DNA of 64,000 nt from Lytechinus variegatus. Lineage: Eukaryota > Echinodermata > Echinoidea > Temnopleuroida > Toxopneustidae. Each line of letters begins with the position of its first letter. Position 1 is the stretch's first letter. The translations under genes and the position numbers were made by a program. A model generated the notes under the pieces. That model had not been told where the DNA came from. It did not search any database and saw only the letters and a list, made by a program, of their open reading frames with translations. Positions 54,601 through 64,000 of the stretch are shown in pieces. The stretch lies in assembly GCF_018143015.1 (NCBI RefSeq), contig NC_054756.1, positions 21,137,298 through 21,201,297 on the forward strand, given 5' to 3'.

Positions 54601-57600
54601 AAGTTTCACTTATTCTCACAAAAAAGTGATCATGGGTGGTATGCACAAACAAAACCAACGACATTCAGCGTTCACAATTTATTTTGCATTTTATTTAATG
54701 TAGTACTACATATTTGATTTTTTTTTTAATAAATCAAAATTTATCCACGGCAGGAAATAATTCCTCAAAAGGCTGTGTGCACCTGAATCGGTAGCCTAGC
54801 TTAGCCGGGTATTAATAATGGCAGGCCGGGGCTTGGACTCCCGACCTCCCGGTTGTGAGGCCGACACTCCACCAATAGAGCCAACACATCGGTAATAATG
54901 TATATGCAAAGGTTTGAAAATCACCATCATGATTCATAATGATTTGGTTGATACCTGCTACATCATTAAATCTATCAAAAAAATGTATAAGGTTCTATTG
55001 AGAACACACAAGGGACGGAGAGACTAACGGATGTACAGACGGACAACTTAAAAACATGATTCCTCCGGTGACCATCTACGTCGGACAGAGGCATAAAAGA
55101 TGCTTGGGAGTGTATAACCATAATAGAAGTGAAGGATTCTAAATTGAAAATATTGACTTACTGGAAAGCCCTTGGTGAGAGGGACCTCGATATTGAAGAT
55201 TACTACTCGAGCTTGGAACCTTGTTGTTGCTCTTATAGGATCATGATGGGAGCAGATAACACTGCCGATCCTAAGAGAGGAAGAGTTAGAAAAAAAGTGT
55301 CAATATAAAATGGTGCATAAATGACATACTAATCAGCAGTGGTGTTGTTGTACAGATCTTGTAAAACAATAATATTCACAAAAAGCAACAGTTAGTCGCA
55401 AGGGATGCTTCTCTTAACATACAGTAGTTCAAAAAGTACTTTAGTCTGCAAAAAAATAAAAAATTTGAAAATAAGGTTATCTGAAAGAGTAATTCTTTTC
55501 ATACTGTCAAAATTTGAAGTTGCAAAATTAAGTAGAAGGCGAGATACAAGAGTTTATTTGCCATATTTTCCTGACTGCTTGCAAGTTAAACAAGACTGCT
55601 CAGTGTGGACATTCTCATGCTTGAGTGAATCCCAAACTTCACACCATGTTTTTTCCTCCTTTATTCTTTGAAACTCTCATTCAATTTCTTCTCAATTCCA
55701 TCAAAAACCGAGTGGATTCTTGTTGATTAATTTTGACAAGTTATGTATCACTCTAAAGCGTGGAGCGTTGTGGCCCAGTGGATTAGTCTTCGGACTTTGA
55801 AACAAGAGGGTCGTGGGTTCGAATCCCAGCCATAGTGTAATTTCCTTCAGCAAGAAACTGATCCACAAGTGCTGCACTCAACCCAGGTGAGGTAAATGGG
55901 TACCGGTAGGAAGTAATTCCTTAAAAAGCTGTGTGCGCTATGAACGCCTAGCTTAGCCGGGTAATATAGGAGCGCCGTGAGCACTAACAAGGTGGATATG
56001 TGCGCAATATAAATATCCTATATCATGATTATTATTAATACACGCCTTTTAAAGCTCATTAAAAGTCTCAAGATTCATTTTGAGCGACGTAAGTTTGGTT
56101 GTGGGTTGACAAGTCACATTTGTTAAGACCTGAAATGCTTTGTGAAATACCACCTACAGGTGAAATACTTACGTTATATTCATCATATCAACACCAGTAA
56201 CAACTATGGTAGTGTGATCACCAGCACAGGCCCATCTTGTGTCTTCATCGTGTACTGTGATTACTGGCAAATTAAAAAGAGAGAAAGATTAACAGTGACT
56301 CATGGGTGTTATAAGAAAATAACTACAATCCATTACAAATTTATGTTGCAATGTTATTACTGATACATGTAGATTAATTTTGTTTTATTTCCTTGAAATG
56401 TACGTGTAGTCAAGGAATTTGGTATAATAGGCCGGGGCGAATATCTGGGCCTTTTAATATCTGGCACTAGCAACTGACCAGCCAATGAAAACAATACACT
56501 AACGACCATACAGCAGTGCCATATTTTGGCATGCCTACAATGCATAATACACACACATTGCATACATACGTTGTGCTGAACGTCATGACAATCGAGTTTA
56601 CCCATTTCCTTATCTAAGAGTTTACACATCTTTCTTGAAGTTTTCAGTGCTGCTTCTGACATTATTTCATGGTGTTTTTTATACTTTGTTTTCATTGAAC
56701 TAAGGTCAGTGCTGTCATCGTGAAGCGGATGTGACATCGCTCTGCCATCATTTAGATAACTTGATTACATTTCCTTCCTAAGTAAAACTATGTGGCATGA
56801 CCTCTGGAAATTTGGGGATTTAAAGAAATATATACCAAGCATTTCTACACAAAAGTTAAAACGAAATTTGGACGTGTCCAGTCAGAAAAATATGGTTTGC
56901 TGCACCACCTCATAGTCATAATTTACAAAGAGACATGAGAAAATCAATTGTACAAAGGCTTCCCTATAGTGAAACATGTGTTAGTAGACACCACACTTTT
57001 CCAGTCACCTGTCTCAAAATGTCGTATTTTGTGTGTTTTATTCACGTGGTCACTATGCACAGGTTTCACTGTACATGACACTATCTGGCCTTGCATTGAA
57101 ACATTGTAAGCCAAAGCATTGAAAACCTAAAGACCTTCAAAAGGTTTTTCAGCCTTTTGTCAATCCAACCACTTTCTGTTATTAATGTTGTAGTAATATG
57201 GTTGTACCCTTTTGTATTCTTTCATACTTCTGTAGTTTTAAAGATAAATTCCAGTTTTGGTAACGATCTCAAAATGACTTTTGATAGAATCTAATATAGT
57301 GACCACCCAAGTGTCTGTTTGTATGAATACAAAATATGTGCCAAAGGATTCTGGAAGAAATTGTGTAATTGCTGAGAAATAAGCAAAATAACCGCGGATT
57401 CGGTCACTTCCGTCGAGTCTTTATTCCAGCAATATTAATACACTGTTCCACGTGCGCCTATCTGTGTTGGTGATCTTCAGTGTGAATATTTTTCAGTGTA
57501 GAATTCAAGATTTCACAAAGTTCAGCTGATGTAACTGTACCAGATCGAGATCCTTGATGATATTCTGACAATTAAGCCTGTTTTACAGACTTTCTCATAA

Positions 57601-60600
57601 AATCAGTCTTTACTGCAACTACTGGCATTTCTCTTTAACCCTAAACAGCCAGGGAGGGGGGGGGGTGAATCAACCCCCCCTCAACATTTTCTGCGATCAT
57701 TCCACCGCGCAAAATTGTTTGACCGTGCCACTCACAGAGTTTATACTTTTAAGTCTCGCGCATCTTTTGAGACCAAATTTACGACACCCCGGGTACGTGG
57801 TTCCGAAATAACACAACATTTTGTAAATGCATGTCAGACCAAAAATGGTTCCAAAACATGTTTTTGTGTACAAAGTCAATGCAAATTGAGTTTTCTCATC
57901 TTATTAATAAAGATATAATCATTTTTACTTTAAACAGCTGAAATCAATTGATTTTAGCATAATTATGCTTCAAAAAAGGTTGTGCAATAAATCTGGTGAA
58001 AAAAACAAAGAAATACATAAGAAATTCATAAACAATAAAATACATTAGAAATTGATTTCCAAACTGAAGTTTTTTTCAATTGCGATTGTTAAGAATGCTA
58101 CAAAGAATATTTTTTACAAAAAATTAGCATTCTAGGAGCCTTATTTAGTGAATTAGAGCAAAAATTATGATTTATTCATAAATTAGCATAATTAATTCAT
58201 ACAAAATAAAATCTCATTATTATATTGTTTAACTTTTTTAATATATAAATTTCATTAAGTTCATTATTTTGGAAAATTCTACCATATAGCCTTGTAAAAT
58301 TACATCGCACACTACCAGCGTGCATCCCCCCCCCCCCCGCCCCCCCCCCCCCCCTCGGCCACAGAACAGCCAAAAAAGCCTGGCCTACATAGGGTTAATG
58401 TAGTTCTGAATGTTTTTATACCATTGTACTTGTATTTTTTTCAGATTGTGGGAAAAAATAAACTTGAAACTAAAATAGACTTGACAATTGGATCACCTTG
58501 CAGCCACATTTTCTGAGAGACTCTCAAACATTCAAAAACAATTTCTTACCTTTGATAAGACCATTCTCACCAGCCGGCATCACCATGATCTTCTCTCCGA
58601 TTTGGAGACTACCTGTTTCTATTTTCCCTGAGACACTCACTCCTGAACCCATACCTACCAAAAAAACAGAGAAAATGTAACCATCCATCAAACATTCTAT
58701 TGACGTTTAATTTTTCTTTTGCCACCTTTGCACAATAGTGAGTCAGAGTGTTAAAATTGTTTTAGTATCATCTGCATTATCATCATCATTATTATCTATA
58801 ATACCCATTTGGAACACATACATGTATTAAAAGGGAACTTATTTTACAGGGATTTTGGCTTTATTTTGTCAAACTTTTTTCATTTTGGATTACATAATTT
58901 GGTTCATTTGATAACTCTCTTTACTTATAATTCATGGTATGAGATATTATTGTTAAACTTTTCAATTGATGTCCCTGAATTTTCTTGTAATGACCTTATT
59001 ATATATGAGGAAGGAAATAAATGAAGAAACAAACAAACATAGCATGCATACCCACCTTTGAAAACATCTGATACACACAATCTCATTGACTGTTCTATTG
59101 ATCTTTTAGGCGGCTTCAATTTATCTGATATGACCAAAAAAAAATAGACAAAGGAAACACATTCATCAAATGAATTTTGAAAAGACAAGACACCTTCATT
59201 GCTAGACATTCTTATAACTGCTCTACAAAATATATAAACTTGATTAATTAAATCTATATGAATAATGGCTTGTCTAAACTCTAAATAAACAAATTATTCA
59301 TCTATTAAAAGAGAAACAAAAGAGCAGCCTCAATAGTGCCATCTCAAGTCCTCAACTATTCAAATCTGGTCAGCATATTAAATGCAACATCCTATAAAGC
59401 TGTGTAGTCTTGTAATGTAGACCCACTCGAATGATAACATACTAATTCACCGCTCAATCCATTCATACCACACTAATAATGTTACCAAGTAGCAAAACAA
59501 GAAATTACTTCTCAAAAACATTAGGGTTTCTCTGTAAATGGCTAATTCATTCTCTGTATTATTGATGGTTATTTCAAAATGTATATTCTTCATTTCTTAT
59601 AACACACATTCAATGAGAGACCACGCAAAGTATTGGTCAGTTTGCTCCCCTCCCCCTTTTAACAATCAAATACACTAACATCAATTTATCTATTATTTCT
59701 AAGAGAGGGGTTTATTTCATCATTTCTCTAATAATTCATATAGCAATTTAATTATCCATTCCTTTTTTATTGCTCTTTCTTTTCTTTCGTTTAAACTGTG
59801 TATTAGTGTATAATTTGGATAAATTGATTTGATTTAAATGATTGAATAAAAGAAAAAGAAGTGACTTGACTTGAAATATTCCTCATTTAATCCCTTCCTT
59901 CCTTCTCTCCCTCAGCTGAGTTAAAGTACCTGTAAGGTATAGTACACACATCAAGTACCATGATATGAGTGCAGGTGGGTTTTCATAAAGCTGTTCGTAA
60001 GATACGAATGACTTTACGCACGACTGGTGATCCTTTCTTGTGCTATGTGATATCCCTATATAATTGATTTATGACCTAACATGTTCAAACTTTACGAAAC
60101 GCCCACCAGGTTCTTCATTGAGAAGAGGACAAATAATCAACTGAGTGTGAGCAAAATTAACTCTCTGATCTAGCAGGCAAAATGCATGTTATTTCAGGGG
60201 GGATGGGGGGTCAAGTGATTATGGTTACTTTAAGACATATTGGCCCATATTTTGAAGTCAGGTTTAGCTTAGACCATGGTCTAACTCTTTGATAAAATTA
60301 TGGGAAGCCATAAGTGTCAAAATTTTTATTAATTTGTATGTTTCCTATATTTGCTGGGGTTTACTGTACTCTTTCCTGATTCGTCGATGGTGAAGACAGT
60401 CACCTCCTTATACTTTCTACACATTTATGAATGATTTGAGAGGCAAATGAGCTAACATCTGATACCTCTACCGCTAGTGATTTATGTAACAATTGGCTAT
60501 CCATACTCAAACCACAACTTTAAACCCAAGTTTAAAATAAACCGGACTTCAGAATACAGGCCATTAAGTTACCTATATGGTCTAGTAGGCACGGGCCAGT

Positions 60601-62665
60601 ATACCACGATGTAAGCGCTGGTTCTTTAGCTTTCTCAGATAGATTCTCACCAGTCAAACCACTGCATGGTATATATACCACATCTGATTCCTGTGGGAAA
60701 ATGGGACAGAATAATAGCAATGATCACCTCCAATAAAAACACTTAAATCTAAATTCAAGCTCTGGTATAGAAATCTAAATTTTTTTTAATGTTGGAAGTA
60801 ATCCTTTATTATTTATCATACGACAGAAGGCCAATCTAGAAAAATAAATTTCAATTAAATCATTCAGGCTTACTTCAAATCATATTTATTTCACTACTAC
60901 ATGTACATACTTTTCTTTGTATAGCTAACACAGGGAACAACATGTGGGCCACACTTTAAATGGAAATGGATTTTAAGGAATTGTTCTGATCCTCATTTGG
61001 TTATTACTCTATAATCATACATCTTCCTGGCCCTGTACACTCTTATTTTATGTTGGTTCACCATTTCAACGACATAAATTTGCATTCTGATTTGATGAAT
61101 CAATGGAAAACAGAATTCTTCTGGCACTCACCTTGAAGCCTGCCTGCTTCAAGAAAGAACCAAGCTTCTTGACAATTTCTGAGAACCTCTCCTCCGACCA
61201 TGTCACCGTGTCCAATTTATTGACCCCTACTACCAGCTGCCTGACCCCTAGTGACCTGACAAGTAGGGCATGTTCTCTCGTCTGACCGCCGGACTCAAAG
61301 CCAGTCTCAAACTCACCTCTTGTTGCGTCGACTACTAAGATAGCAGCATCAGCCTGATGGATTAGAACACAGATGGCAATGAGAACATATTAAAGGGGGA
61401 AGTCTAATATGATATTGCAGGGGAAAATTAAACAAGGACTCGGGGCAAATTTTGTCTCCAAAATGCCCAAAAGAGCCATGGTGAACTAAAAAGAGCCGCA
61501 GGATATCTAAACAGTCCAATGTAAACTTTATGACAGTGTAGTCAAAATTTGGCTGGTGAGCTTAAGAGCAACCCTGGAAAGTTTATTTTTATTATTATTC
61601 TTGCCAGGTAAATTGTTATCATTCAAACTTTTAAAACAGATACAAATTATAACACTACAAAACCCAGCATTATAATCATTACCAGTTACTACTATCATCA
61701 TCATCGTCACCTCCGACACTCTACCACCACCATCATCATTATCACCACCAGCACCATTATCACCACCACCATCATCATCATCATCACTATCATCACCATC
61801 ATCATCATCACTATCACCATCATCATCATCACTATCATCATCATCATCACTATCATCATCATCATCACCACCACCATCATCATCATCATCACTATCACCA
61901 TCATCATCATCATCATCACTATCACCATCATCATCATCACTATCATCATCATCATCATCACTATCACCATCATCATCATCACTATCATCATCATCATCAT
62001 CATCACTATCACCATCATCATCATCACTATCACCATCATCATCATCATCATCACTATCATCATCATCATCATCATCACTATCACCATCATCATCATCATC
62101 ACTATCATCATCATCACCACCACCACCACCATTACCATCAACATCCACACCATCATCATCGTCACCACTACCACTCTACCACCACCACAATCATCATCAT
62201 CACCATCACCATCATCATCATCACCATCACCATCATCATCATCATCATTATCATCATCATTATCATCACCATCATCAACACCACCACCATCACCAGACCA
62301 CCTCCATCAACATCCACACCATCACCACCACCATAATCATCACCACCACCATTCCACCACCACCATCATCATCATCACCACCATCAGCACCATTATCACC
62401 ATCATCATCATTACCATCATCATCATCATCATCACCATCATCACCATCAACAGACCACCTCCGTCAACATCCACACCATCACCACCACCACCACCACCAC
62501 CATCACCATCACCACCACCACCACCACCACCATCATCATCATCATACCTGAGCAGCACCTGTGATCATGTTTGGGATGAAGTCTTTGTGTCCCGGTGCAT
62601 CTAGTAAGGTCACTAATCTATGAGTTGTCTCAAAACGTGTTAAACCAACATCCATAGTGATACCC
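51619..62665 (-). CDS. HBS1L: HBS1-like translational GTPase, C-terminal part (5' exons beyond the window)
   Basis: Ten minus-strand exons in phase: 62665-62548, 61353-61132, 60690-60573, 59124-59056, 58654-58550, 56263-56173, 55270-55162, 54451-54351, 52104-51960 and a final 51630-51619 ending FKN-stop. They encode 362 residues. HBS1 binds Pelota (Dom34), enters stalled ribosomes and, with GTP hydrolysis, triggers no-go/non-stop rescue in the cytosol. Visible are the switch-I end GITMDVG, G3 DAPGHKDF, G4 NKLD, G5 CSGLTGENL, then domain II ([23 protein letters not shown]) and domain III ([39 protein letters not shown]). Close to human HBS1L throughout, and distinct from eRF3 and EF1A. The P-loop exon is not in the window. 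Confidence 0.94.
52651..52795. repeat. (GAT)n microsatellite in HBS1L intron
   Basis: Imperfect GATGATGTT/GATGATGAT repeats; the histidine-rich minus-strand frame over it is an artefact. Confidence 0.85.
53058..54039. mobile_element. Mariner/Tc1-like non-autonomous element (TA duplication), inserted in a SINE-type repeat
   Basis: The ends CAGTGCGTATCAAAAAAAAG and AACTTTTTTTTGATACGCACTG are inverted repeats extending through TTTACACTT, with TA on both sides (53056-53057 and 54040-54041). It is 982 bp with no transposase frame. The flanks, ATATTCTGCATTTATA on the left and TATAGCGCTAATACATC on the right, read as one interrupted retroposon. Confidence 0.72.
54040..54320 (-). repeat. Diverged SINE-type repeat
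   Basis: It contains AAGCGCTTTACAGACAC, CGGGTACCCATTTAACACC and a terminal GTGGGATTCGGACAC (degenerate B box on the minus strand). The body matches the tRNA-derived SINEs at 21602 and 55761. Its tail was split by the TA element at 53058-54039. Confidence 0.55.
54755..54895. repeat. Two SINE pieces head to head
   Basis: The left part (GGAAATAATTCCTCAAAAGG, GCCTAGCTTAGCCGGGT) is SINE body in plus orientation. The right part read on the minus strand is a tRNA-like head: TGGCTCTATTGGTGGAGTG (A box) and GGGAGTCCAAGCCCC (B box). Either a rearranged element or two insertions. Confidence 0.5.
55761..56040 (+). repeat. tRNA-derived SINE, near full length
   Basis: The head TGGAGCGTTGTGGCCCAGTG contains an A box and GGGTTCGAATCCC is a perfect B box, about 40 bases apart. 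The body has CTGCACTCAACCCAGGTGAG and CTAGCTTAGCCGGGTAA, then a TATAAATATC region and ATTATTATT tail. It is the best-preserved copy of the family in the window. Confidence 0.82.
56590..56737 (-). other. Orphan exon-like open segment inside an HBS1L intron
   Basis: From an ATG at 56737 the minus strand reads [56 protein letters not shown] and then meets a GTATGT donor. The charged, helix-like composition and the donor suggest a coding exon rather than random AT-rich sequence, but no family was recognised and no partner exon was found. It could be an alternative or nested exon, a transposon fragment, or chance. Confidence 0.3.
57242..57634. mobile_element. TTAA-flanked MITE, copy 2
   Basis: It begins AGATAAATTCCAGTTTTGG and ends ACTACTGGCATTTCTCT, with TTAA at 57238-57241 and 57635-57638. 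It is the inverse of 48835-49232 over its whole length, with moderate divergence and without the central palindrome. It lies in an HBS1L intron. Confidence 0.75.
58325..58355. repeat. Poly-C tract
   Basis: Two C runs separated by a G, within an HBS1L intron. Confidence 0.7.
59975..60106. mobile_element. Small MITE (GTGGGTTTTCATAAAGC termini)
   Basis: The left end GTGGGTTTTCATAAAG is the inverse of right end CTTTACGAAACGCCCAC, with an internal TTCGTAAGATACGAA hairpin. It is 132 bp and non-coding, in an HBS1L intron. Confidence 0.55.
61690..62546. repeat. Long (ATC/ACC)n microsatellite adjoining an HBS1L 5' splice site
   Basis: About 850 bp of ATC, ACT and ACC triplets with subunits such as ACTATCACCATCATC. 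On the HBS1L strand the intron opens GTATGATGATGATGATGG, so the repeat starts within four bases of the exon at 62548. D/G-rich and M/V-rich open frames across it are artefacts. Confidence 0.93.
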
Positions 62666-62701
62666 CTGAAAAAGGCCACAATGTTAGATTTCAATAGAAA
62701 A

Positions 62702-62997
62702 TGTTCACAGAAATTTGAAAACAGAATTCCATGACTAAATTGCTGCTTTCCATGACTTTCTGTGATGTCCCGGGAGTTGGGATGTCACAAAACTGGGAAA
62801 AATGGAAATCATGAACACCAATTATCATAGCAGAGTACATGTATGATCACAGAGTATGAGAGTTGCGAGACACAGCTGCCATAGCCAAGAGGAAAATGCA
62901 ATTCCATGACTTTTCACAAATTTTCCAAATTCCCTGACTTTTCCCTGACTTTCCATGACCACAAATTTTTCCAGGATTTTCCATGACTGTGGGAAAC
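62702..62997. repeat. CCATGAC-rich interspersed repeat
   Basis: It begins GTTCACAGAAATTTGAAAAC and ends TTCCATGACTGTGGGAAACC, roughly inverted ends. Inside are several CCATGACTTT and CCCTGACTTT motifs. Its left part matches about 42760-42835 in FKBP1 intron 1. Confidence 0.55.
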
Positions 62998-63600
62998 CAG
63001 GGGTGGTATTCTGAAACCCTGTCATAACTTTTGTCATAAATTTTGTAATTTCTCTGCGAGATGTGACACCGCTATGATTGTCACAAATCAGTATTCTGAA
63101 CATTGTCTTTTTACTGTCATATCTCTAAAAGTTCACGCCCATCTTTTCGGAAGTAAACCAATCAAAGTCATTGTTAGTTTCCAGTGGAAGCCCTTCTAGC
63201 CAACAGGAAGGCCCAGTGATAGGTAGGGCGTATCCCCAATACAGTTGCTGGCATCGCGCAACTACGCGAAAATTGATGCACTTAAAGAGAGACAGGGAGC
63301 TGTGAAGGAATTTAGAAGAGAAGTAGAAAAAGAAGGAAAATAGAGAAATAAGGGAGGAATTCATATGTGGGCCCTAACTAATTGTAGCATGAAAAAGTAA
63401 TTTTGTAAATTGTCATGGATGATGAGTGAAACTAATACCACAACTTAATCTAAATGATATCATTATATGCTTGACATTCAGTCGGCAGGGTATCAGGATA
63501 TTTGCTACTAGAAGATATGACAAAATTTACGACTGCTACCCCCCCTGTCATAACTTTTGTCATATCTTTTGTTGTATTAATTGATTAGAATACCGCCCCT
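62998..63600. mobile_element. MITE with CAGGGGTGGTATTCT termini
   Basis: CAGGGGTGGTATTCTGAA at 62998 mirrors TTAGAATACCGCCCCTG at the right. CTGTCATAACTTTTGTCATA is repeated near both ends, in the same orientation. It abuts the preceding repeat. No ORF of note; the target duplication is unclear. Confidence 0.6.
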
Positions 63601-64000
63601 GATTACCATGTGAAAGTCCTTGTAAGAACTGTTTGGTATTCTCTTAAAAAAATTCTTTTCACTGCCATGTCGCATATTTTTAATACTCTTTCAATTTACA
63701 TATTTTCAGTAGTAAATCTGAGCAAAGCATCCTTTACCTTGTATTCATTTACCTATTTACTTGGATTTTGTTTACCGGTAGGGGAAGGCGGGGTAAGTTG
63801 AGCATAGGGGCAAGTTGAGCCACCAGCCCCAGGCCAATAATGAATGAGTCAGACATTGTGGTGGTGTCACGTATTGATGACCCATAGCATAACCCCTAAC
63901 CCCACCACATTGTTTCCAACTTTGAAACAAAAAGTAGTTTTTTAGAGGGAAAAATATGAATTTTAGCCAAAAAAGTAAAAAAGAGTGTGAAATAGATAAG
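63601..64000. other. HBS1L intron, nothing recognised
   Basis: AT-rich sequence up to the window edge; no upstream HBS1L exon (P-loop region) could be found here. Confidence 0.5.

Noticed and set aside
55761-55835. A functional tRNA gene suggested by perfect A and B boxes
   Set aside because: The sequence cannot fold as a complete cloverleaf by eye and continues into the SINE body found in several other copies.
61528-62558. Long Asp-, Gly- and Met-rich open frames on the minus strand
   Set aside because: They come from an (ATC/ACC)n microsatellite within an HBS1L intron; multiple frames are open and no splice logic supports them.
1-64000. LTR retroelements, Polinton-like elements, CRISPR arrays or bacterial operons
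   Set aside because: No LTR pair, capsid, envelope, integrase or polymerase B signature and no direct-repeat/spacer array was seen; the only retroelement coding fragment is the LINE piece at 15277-16127.

Overview
The window is eukaryotic and AT-rich. It has spliced genes with long introns and is packed with small DNA transposons, tRNA-derived SINEs and simple repeats. The repeat families, in particular tandem arrays opening with a TCTCACCTGCGAAGC-type end and tRNA-derived SINEs with an (ATT)n tail, together with a secreted gene mixing C-type lectin and sushi domains, suggest an echinoderm, most likely a sea urchin. The species call is inference from memory of repeat families; no search was run.

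Four protein-coding genes can be traced exon by exon, with canonical splice sites and matching phases at every junction except one AT-AC intron. (1) Minus strand, 7852 down past the left edge: signal peptide, two sushi (CCP) domains, two C-type lectin domains and a third sushi domain; the 3' end lies outside the window. (2) Plus strand, 10965-24002: ten exons encoding a complete 406-residue amidohydrolase of the NagA (N-acetylglucosamine-6-phosphate deacetylase) family. It keeps the metal-site motifs but is clearly not the usual animal AMDHD2 sequence. (3) Minus strand, 45684-37303: five exons encoding a complete 108-residue FKBP12-type protein. Its last intron looks like a U12-type AT-AC intron, and several pocket residues are replaced. 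(4) Minus strand, from beyond the right edge to 51619: the C-terminal part (362 residues, from the switch-I/G2 region to the stop) of the translational GTPase HBS1L, the ribosome-rescue partner of Pelota.

Genes 1 and 2 are divergent, with about 3.1 kb between their start codons. FKBP1 and HBS1L are in tandem on the minus strand, about 6 kb apart, and converge on the NagA-like gene across about 13 kb of repeat-rich DNA. The four genes share no obvious pathway; they look like ordinary neighbours.

Most of the remaining structure is transposon archaeology. FKBP1 intron 1 holds two inverted composite elements, each an outer TIR element carrying a 1.03-kb PIF/Harbinger-like insertion that encodes a Myb/SANT-like fragment. 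Other families are hAT-like elements with 8-bp target duplications and a shared internal minisatellite, short elements with 6-bp duplications, TTAA-flanked elements, foldback elements built from inverted arrays of short repeats, a LINE 3' fragment and several SINEs. No LTR retroelement, Polinton, CRISPR array or functional tRNA/rRNA gene was recognised.
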